Shown here in pieces: positions 34,024-38,009 of a DNA stretch of 38,009 nt; the stretch's first letter is position 1, and every line of letters starts with the position of its first letter. Both the position numbers and the translations under genes were made by a program. The notes under the pieces are model-generated. The model made no database searches. It saw only the letters and a list, made by a program, of their open reading frames with translations, and had not been told where the DNA came from. Origin of the DNA: Acidobacteriota bacterium (GTDB taxonomy: Bacteria > Acidobacteriota > Vicinamibacteria > Vicinamibacterales > UBA2999); NCBI GenBank assembly GCA_016192845.1, contig JACPTI010000079.1, positions 1 to 38,009 of the forward strand, read 5' to 3'.

Positions 34024-35454
34024 CTACGGTGTCCGCAGCGTCTCGACCGTCCCGGTCGCGCGCGCCAGCGCGACGCGTGCGACGTTGGCGTCGGCCAGCG
34101 CGCGCGAGTAGTTGTTCTGGGCCTCGAGCGCCGCCGCCTGCGCATCGAGCGTGTCTTGCGCGATCCCCTTACCGACGCTGAGCTTGAGCTGCTCGATACG
34201 GAGCACTTCCTGCGCCTCCTCCACCCCGGTGCGCGCGGCCGCGATCTGCTGTTCCGCCGCATCGAGGCTGAGGTACGCCTGCTCCACCTCCAGCCGGGTC
34301 CGCAGGCGTAGCTGGCGAAGCTGCTCCTGCGCCTCGTTCACTCGAACCCTGGCTCGCGCCACCCTGACGCGGTCCTGCGCGGCAAAGAGGGGAATCGAGA
34401 CCGCGACGAACGCCGACTCCTGATCGAAGAAGGGGCTCGCGTTGCCTGCGATCCCCTCGAAGAACCCGTTCAGATTGACCTGGGGCAGGAGCGCCGCGTG
34501 GGCGATCCGCACGTTCTGCTGCTCCATCGAGACCGTCAGGTCCTGCGCCCGCAGCTCCGGTCGCTGCTCGATGGCCAGGTCCAGGTGCTCCGACAACTGC
34601 CGAGGCCCCGGCGTGTACGCAAGCGGGCCGCGCACCTGGACCTTCTCCGTGAACCCCTCCCGGCCCATGAGCGTGGTCAGCTCCGTCCGGGCCACCTCTT
34701 CCCCGTTTCGCACGCGGATGAGCGCCTGCTCGACGGCGGCGACACGCGTGTTGATCTTGAGCAGCTCCACGCGCGCCGCCGTTCCCACGTCAACCTGTGC
34801 GCGAACGAGCCGTTGTGACTCGCGCAAGCTGGCGAGCGACGCCTCGGTCGCTCTCACCTCCTCCTGGAGCTGGAGGGTACGGTAGTAGGTGCGCGCAAGG
34901 GCGGTCATCAACTCTTCTCTTGAGAGACGGAGGTCTTCCTGCGCTCGGCCCTGGCCGAACTCCTCGCGGCCGATGGTGGCCGAGATCCGGCCGCCGGAAT
35001 ACAGGGGCAACGACACCCCCGCGCCGACGCGATAGAGCGTGTCGTTGTAATCGAAGGGGGCCACAAGCTGGCGCAGGTTGAACACCGCGCCCCGCATGGG
35101 GAGTTGCTGGCGAGGCCCGAGATAGTCGTACCGGCTGGCGAAGTCGAACCGGGGCAGTTGCTCCGCGCGGGCAAAGCGCGCCGATTCGGCGGCGACCTGG
35201 AGCCCCGCCGTGGCTGCCCCGATCGCAGGGCTCTGCTTCAGCGCCTCGTCGATGACCTGCGCAAGCGTGAGGCCGTCCGACGGCACTACTCCGGTGGAGG
35301 GAGCCTGCGCGGATGGCTGGGCCGAAGCCGGAACCGCCACGAGCAGCGCGGAAAGGACCCCTGCGGCTATCCCGGGGCGCAGCTTCGCTCCCCGCCGCAT
35401 CGGGCTCCGAAGCTGGTCCACGTGTGCGGCCGTAAGTTCAACGCTATCAACCAT
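34024..35454 (-). CDS. TolC-family outer-membrane channel
   Basis: A 476-residue outer-membrane efflux channel. The N-terminal signal segment (PGIAAGVLSALLVAVPASAQ, about 30-48) is preceded by a charged extension. Two internally related halves follow, each with long coiled helices (for example SREELMTALARTYYRTLQLQEE and LRTRLEVEQAYLSLDAAEQQ) and short strand pairs, including SLPLYSGGRISA and SIPLFAAQDRVRV, which are typical of OEP (PF02321) repeats. ATG 35454 has GGGAG six bases upstream; ATG 35400 is a shorter option. It is the first gene of the efflux operon, facing away from the DUF302 genes. The 303-base gap to the right must carry its promoter. Confidence 0.93.
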   Translation of the reverse strand: MVDSVELTAAHVDQLRSPMRRGAKLRPGIAAGVLSALLVAVPASAQPSAQAPSTGVVPSDGLTLAQVIDEALKQSPAIGAATAGLQVAAESARFARAEQLPRFDFASRYDYLGPRQQLPMRGAVFNLRQLVAPFDYNDTLYRVGAGVSLPLYSGGRISATIGREEFGQGRAQEDLRLSREELMTALARTYYRTLQLQEEVRATEASLASLRESQRLVRAQVDVGTAARVELLKINTRVAAVEQALIRVRNGEEVARTELTTLMGREGFTEKVQVRGPLAYTPGPRQLSEHLDLAIEQRPELRAQDLTVSMEQQNVRIAHAALLPQVNLNGFFEGIAGNASPFFDQESAFVAVSIPLFAAQDRVRVARARVRVNEAQEQLRQLRLRTRLEVEQAYLSLDAAEQQIAAARTGVEEAQEVLRIEQLKLSVGKGIAQDTLDAQAAALEAQNNYSRALADANVARVALARATGTVETLRTP

Positions 35455-35757
35455 CGGCAACTCCCTCAGGAGACTCGACCCTTCCGGGCCCCCGTCGCCG
35501 GAACAGGAGGAAGGAACCGGCCAGGGAACCCGGAAGAGTCCTGCGTGAGGCACTTGCACACAGAAACGCCGGCCGGGGGCAAACGGTTAGGGCTGCGCGG
35601 AGGGAACGGCTGACTTCAGGATTCGGCACCCTAACCAGGAGCCTCGGGCGGACGTTCTTACCCCCAGAGCCGGGATTCAGGGGATCAGGAGCGTGCGGAA
35701 ATGGGGGGTTTGCCCTGGTCCCCGAGACGAAGAAATTGCGAACAGGAGGAGATCTGT
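35455..35757. other. Divergent intergenic region between TolC and DUF302 genes
   Basis: About 300 bases that should contain promoters for the leftward efflux operon and the rightward DUF302/sigma operon. The region is GC-rich with no open frame I believe. The only clear signal is the strong AGGAGGAG ribosome site at the right edge, just before 35758. I could not identify a -35/-10 pair or an operator. Confidence 0.4.
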
Positions 35758-36234
35758 ATGTTCCAGAAGCATTACCCGTGGTTGACCGCAGGCTTGGCCG
35801 TGGCCGTCATCGCCATGAGCTCGCCGGCCCTGGCTCAACAGATCAAGGTCAGCCAGACGATCGTCGAGAAGGTCATCAACCAGCCGTACGCCCAGGCCGT
35901 CGCCAAAATCGAGGCGGCCATCAAGGGGGCGCGCTTCATGATCATCGGCGAGCCCAACTACCAGCAGATGCAGCGGATGGTGGGCCGGGAGCGGCGCGCG
36001 GCCAAGGCCTACTTCATCTTTCGACCCGACCTGGGGACGCCGGTGTTCGACAACGACTTCAACGCGGCGATGGAGATCCCTATCAAGATCCTCATCTATG
36101 AAGCCGACAGCAACAGGACCATCGTGCGCTACAAGCTGCCCTCGTCCGCGCTGGCCGACTACCGGGGGCTTGGCTCGTTCGGCAACGATCTCGACAAGAT
36201 GCTGGACAACATCGTGACCGCGGCCAGCAAGTAA
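35758..36234 (+). CDS. Exported DUF302-domain protein (first copy)
   Basis: A 158-residue protein: a signal peptide (MFQKHYPWLTAGLAVAVIAMSSPALAQQ, cleavage after ALA) is followed by a single DUF302 domain (PF03625). Recognisable pieces are YAQAVAKIEAAIKGARFMIIGEPNY, YFIFRPDLGTPVFDNDFNAAMEIPIKILIYE and VRYKLPSSAL. DUF302 is a small alpha/beta fold of unknown role, often found near electron-transfer or metal genes. ATG 35758 has AGGAGGAG eight bases upstream. It is the first gene of a rightward set that also includes a second DUF302 gene and the ECF sigma/anti-sigma pair. Confidence 0.82.
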   Translation: MFQKHYPWLTAGLAVAVIAMSSPALAQQIKVSQTIVEKVINQPYAQAVAKIEAAIKGARFMIIGEPNYQQMQRMVGRERRAAKAYFIFRPDLGTPVFDNDFNAAMEIPIKILIYEADSNRTIVRYKLPSSALADYRGLGSFGNDLDKMLDNIVTAASK

Positions 36235-36290
36235 TCGGCGTTCACATCGTGAATCTTTTCCACTCTCGATTGTCTCAGGAGGATACGTCC

Positions 36291-36755
36291 ATGACTATGG
36301 CAGGATCGCGCATGCTCGTCGGAACGATCGTCGGGTTGATGGTGGGAGTGATCGGCGTAACCGCCCAGCAACGGGCCTCTGACCGTGGGATGGTGATGTC
36401 GAGGTACGGCTACGACGAAACCGTCACCCGGGTGAAACAGGCGATCGAAGGCCAGCAGATGATGGTGCTCTTTACGGCCGACCATCAGCAGATGTTGAGC
36501 ATGGTTCAGGTGCAGGCCCCGCCCATGTCAACCATCGAGTTCTTCCACCCTCGCTACGGCAAGGCGATCTTCGAGGGGAACCGAGAGGCGTCGCCCGAAA
36601 TCCCGCTGCGAATTCTGGTCATGCAGGGAGAGAAGGGCACGATGGTGTCGTGGGTGAAGCCCTCGGTCACCATTGGGAAGTACAAGGGGCTGGAAAGTCT
36701 GGGCAGGGAGCTCGATTCGACCTTGCAGCAGATCGCTGCGACCGTAACGAGGTAG
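36291..36755 (+). CDS. Exported DUF302-domain protein (second copy)
   Basis: A 154-residue paralogue of the preceding protein, with a weaker signal peptide (MTMAGSRMLVGTIVGLMVGVIGVTAQQ). Domain pieces match the first copy in order: YDETVTRVKQAIEGQQMMVLFTADH, IEFFHPRYGKAIFEGNREASPEIPLRILVMQ and VSWVKPSVTIGKYKGLESLG. ATG 36291 has AGGAGG eight bases upstream. The 57-base gap from the first copy suggests a tandem duplication with subsequent divergence. Downstream, CCCTGC (36801-36806) and GCAGGG (36818-36823) could form a weak hairpin before the sigma gene. Confidence 0.8.
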   Translation: MTMAGSRMLVGTIVGLMVGVIGVTAQQRASDRGMVMSRYGYDETVTRVKQAIEGQQMMVLFTADHQQMLSMVQVQAPPMSTIEFFHPRYGKAIFEGNREASPEIPLRILVMQGEKGTMVSWVKPSVTIGKYKGLESLGRELDSTLQQIAATVTR

Positions 36756-36837
36756 TCTGTTCCTCGGATCTGTTCTGCCCTCCAGAGGCTGCGACCGTAG
36801 CCCTGCGGGGGGTTCGAGCAGGGAGGGGGTCGCGTCG

Positions 36838-37464
36838 ATGGCACGACCTGCGCCTGGAGGCGATCGGCAGGGAGTCCTGTGCGCGCCTGGCCGCGAAGGG
36901 GACACGGGTGTGTCTACGCTGCGCGCGGACGAGGAGTTGATGCTCGCCTACCAACGCGGCGACCGGGACGCGTTCGAAGAGATCTATAACAGGTACGCGA
37001 AGCCGATCTACAATTTTTTCCGGCGCGCCGGACAGCTCGAGACCGCGGACGATCTGGTTCAGGCGACGTTTCTGAAGCTCCACATCGGCCGGCAGCGATA
37101 CGCGCCGACGGGATCCTTTCGGGGCTGGATCTTCGTCCTCGCCCGCAATGTGATGCGTGACGAGGCGCGCCGGCGGGCGCGCCGCCCTGAGCGCCTCGAA
37201 CCGTTCGTCGACGATCGGACTCCGGGGCGGGCGCGTGAAGCGGGAGGCAAGGAGGCCGAGATCATGGTCGTCGAAGCGCTGGCCGTCTTGCCCCTGACGC
37301 AGCGCGAGGTGATCATTTTGAACCGCTATCATGGGATGAGTTACGCGGAGATTGGCGGGCTGTTGGGGATCTCGGAAAACGCCGTCAAACAGCGAGCCTT
37401 TCAGGCTATGCGAAAATTGCGGCGCCATCTGTCGCCGGTTGAAGGGACTCCGAGCAAGTCATGA
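36838..37464 (+). CDS. ECF-type RNA polymerase sigma factor
   Basis: A 208-residue extracytoplasmic-function sigma factor. Sigma region 2 is EEIYNRYAKPIYNFFRRAG...ADDLVQATFLKL (about 48-85), and region 4 is LPLTQREVIILNRYHGMSYAEIGGLLGISENAVKQRAFQAMRKLR (about 150-195), the helix-turn-helix that reads the -35 element. ATG 36838 follows GGGAGGGGG. A GTG at 36910 (MSTLRADEEL), after GAAGGGGA, would give a more usual length of 184 and may be the true start. Its TGA overlaps the ATG of the zf-HC2 gene (ATGA), giving a coupled sigma/anti-sigma pair. Confidence 0.9.
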   Translation: MARPAPGGDRQGVLCAPGREGDTGVSTLRADEELMLAYQRGDRDAFEEIYNRYAKPIYNFFRRAGQLETADDLVQATFLKLHIGRQRYAPTGSFRGWIFVLARNVMRDEARRRARRPERLEPFVDDRTPGRAREAGGKEAEIMVVEALAVLPLTQREVIILNRYHGMSYAEIGGLLGISENAVKQRAFQAMRKLRRHLSPVEGTPSKS

Positions 37465-37718
37465 ACGACGATCGCCACCTGTGTCACGAGATTCACGTGC
37501 AGCTGTCCGCCCTGGTGGCGGGAGAGCTGGATGCGGACGCACGCGCGGCTGTCGAGCAGCATCTCTCATACTGCCCGGGCTGCCACTTCGAGTGGCAGGA
37601 CCACGAGCTCGTCTGGCAGTGCCTGGCTCAGTGCGAAGACGTCGATCCTCCCGAGGAGCTGCGGCGGCGCGTGTTCGACGCCATCGACGAGTACGAGCGG
37701 ACCGTGGCGAAGCGTTGA
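37461..37718 (+). CDS. Zinc-finger (zf-HC2) anti-sigma factor
   Basis: An 85-residue partner of the ECF sigma factor. EQHLSYCPGC carries the HX3CX2C zinc signature, with LCHE near the N-terminus. There is no membrane span, so it is a cytoplasmic, soluble ZAS-type anti-sigma that may sense thiol or redox state through the zinc-bound Cys. Extra Cys in CLAQCEDV could take part. It is coupled to the sigma factor by a four-base overlap. It is a close paralogue (about two-thirds identical) of the protein at 18138-18389. Confidence 0.88.
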   Translation: MNDDRHLCHEIHVQLSALVAGELDADARAAVEQHLSYCPGCHFEWQDHELVWQCLAQCEDVDPPEELRRRVFDAIDEYERTVAKR

Positions 37719-37753
37719 GCCGTCGACAGCTGCCAGTCGACGATCTCCCGTTT

Positions 37754-37866
37754 GAACGACTACCGCCTGAAAGGCGGTAGACTCCGCGCGCGACTGAAAG
37801 TCGCCCCGCGCGCGGGTGTCGCGGCCCGACGCGGTAGTCGTTCATAGGCGCGCGCCACGGCGCGCG
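37754..37866. repeat. Cluster of nested palindromes (REP-like)
   Basis: GAACGACTACCGC (37754-37766) has its perfect 13-base inverted copy at 37831-37843. Inside, CTACCGCCT (37760-37768) pairs with AGGCGGTAG (37772-37780) around the loop GAA. A second hairpin CGACT-GAA-AGTCG (near 37791-37803) is framed by CCGCGCGC and GCGCGCGG arms. Both inner hairpins share the GAA loop. A further GCGCGC inverted pair lies just right (about 37848-37866). No transposase is seen. Confidence 0.7.
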
Positions 37867-37914
37867 CATCGCTAGTCCCACGTGCTCGTTAGCTCGAGGC
37901 AGCCGATCAGATCG

Positions 37915-38009
37915 GTCGGAGTAGGGACGAGGGTCACCCCTCGCCCCCTCCACGGACCCGGACAGGCGGCACTACCGCATCCGGTTCTTGCCTTGGGTCA
38001 TGACGGCGA
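37915..38009 (-). mobile_element. 3' end of a group II intron (partial)
   Basis: Read on the minus strand, the last 95 bases have the form of the end of a bacterial group II intron. Domain V (37987-37955) is followed by a long domain VI hairpin (about 37951-37920; GGCGAGGG-GTGA-CCCTCGTC) with an unpaired A in CCCTACTCC near the 3' end, and a likely splice end near 37915. The intron's upstream part, including any reverse transcriptase/maturase gene, lies right of 38009 and cannot be seen. The 3' exon is the DNA to the left. I cannot tell the intron class. Confidence 0.7.
37955..37987 (-). ncRNA. Group II intron domain V
   Basis: A 33-base hairpin on the minus strand. GAACCGGAT pairs with GTCCGGGTC (one mismatch, one T-G), then a two-base bulge (CT) on the 3' side. 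An upper stem GCGG/CCGC follows, with a five-base loop. This length, the 3' two-base bulge and the two-part stem are the hallmarks of domain V, the catalytic core of group II introns. Confidence 0.7.

Noticed and set aside
36801..36823. Hairpin CCCTGC/GCAGGG as a transcription terminator
   Set aside because: The loop is 11 bases and no T run follows; it lies directly before the sigma gene, so transcription may well continue through it.
1..38009. CRISPR arrays, rRNA and tRNA genes
   Set aside because: I looked for regularly spaced repeats and cloverleaf or rRNA-like blocks and found none; the only tandem repeat is the two-unit one at 5851-5910.

Overview
The window is a GC-rich stretch from a Gram-negative bacterium. 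It encodes outer-membrane proteins (an Omp85-type barrel and a TolC channel), a tripartite RND exporter, Tat and Sec signal peptides, periplasmic thioredoxin-fold proteins and a Rieske/cytochrome b/multihaem cytochrome c complex. The base composition and gene mix (DUF302 pair, nucleotide-transporter/HEAT fusion, fused spermidine-synthase-like membrane protein, haloacid/metal-type accessory genes) fit an Acidobacteriota-like soil or sediment organism, perhaps Vicinamibacteria. No rRNA or marker gene is present, so this is only an inference.

Layout. 1-634 has no convincing gene. 635-4175 (+) holds a small secreted protein, a Tat-exported Rieske protein and a large b6/subunit-IV-type cytochrome b fused to six CxxCH haem sites. 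4276-9810 (-) is a two-gene unit of 2-hydroxyacyl-CoA-dehydratase-type activase and dehydratase-like proteins. It diverges from a radical SAM/SPASM-like protein at 10105. Next on the plus strand come a periplasmic dual-specificity-type phosphatase, a 1.2-kiloresidue nucleotide-transporter/HEAT/cNMP fusion and an exported PAP2 phosphatase. 17065-18389 (-) is a zf-HC2 protein translationally coupled to a membrane protein. 18786-22168 (+) has an Omp85-like barrel, a secreted protein with a kinase-like signature and, abutting it out of frame, the 3' half of an NrsF/DUF1109 gene.

From 35454 leftward to 22199 (-) runs a long, tightly packed series: TolC, membrane-fusion protein, RND pump, YtkA-like protein, spermidine-synthase-like fusion, MerT-like protein, Tat-exported haloalkane dehalogenase, TlpA-type thioredoxin, and a peroxiredoxin/DsbD-alpha fusion. 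On the right are two DUF302 proteins, an ECF sigma factor and its zf-HC2 anti-sigma partner (a close paralogue of the one at 18138). They are followed by a cluster of nested palindromes and the 3' end (domains V and VI) of a group II intron whose body lies beyond the window.

The most interesting signal is a pair of in-frame UGA codons. One is at 23012-23014 (-), exactly where a redox cysteine is expected in the peroxiredoxin motif (ADW-UGA-PYCK). The other is at 3717-3719 (+), inside the multihaem cytochrome (PDG-UGA-PP), with 151 more open codons in the same frame. Each is followed at the right distance by a hairpin resembling a bacterial SECIS, with a G in the first two loop positions. Together they suggest an organism that uses selenocysteine in periplasmic redox proteins, including a cytochrome bc-type complex. 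The peroxiredoxin gene also carries an apparent single-base frameshift, so sequence error or decay must be excluded.
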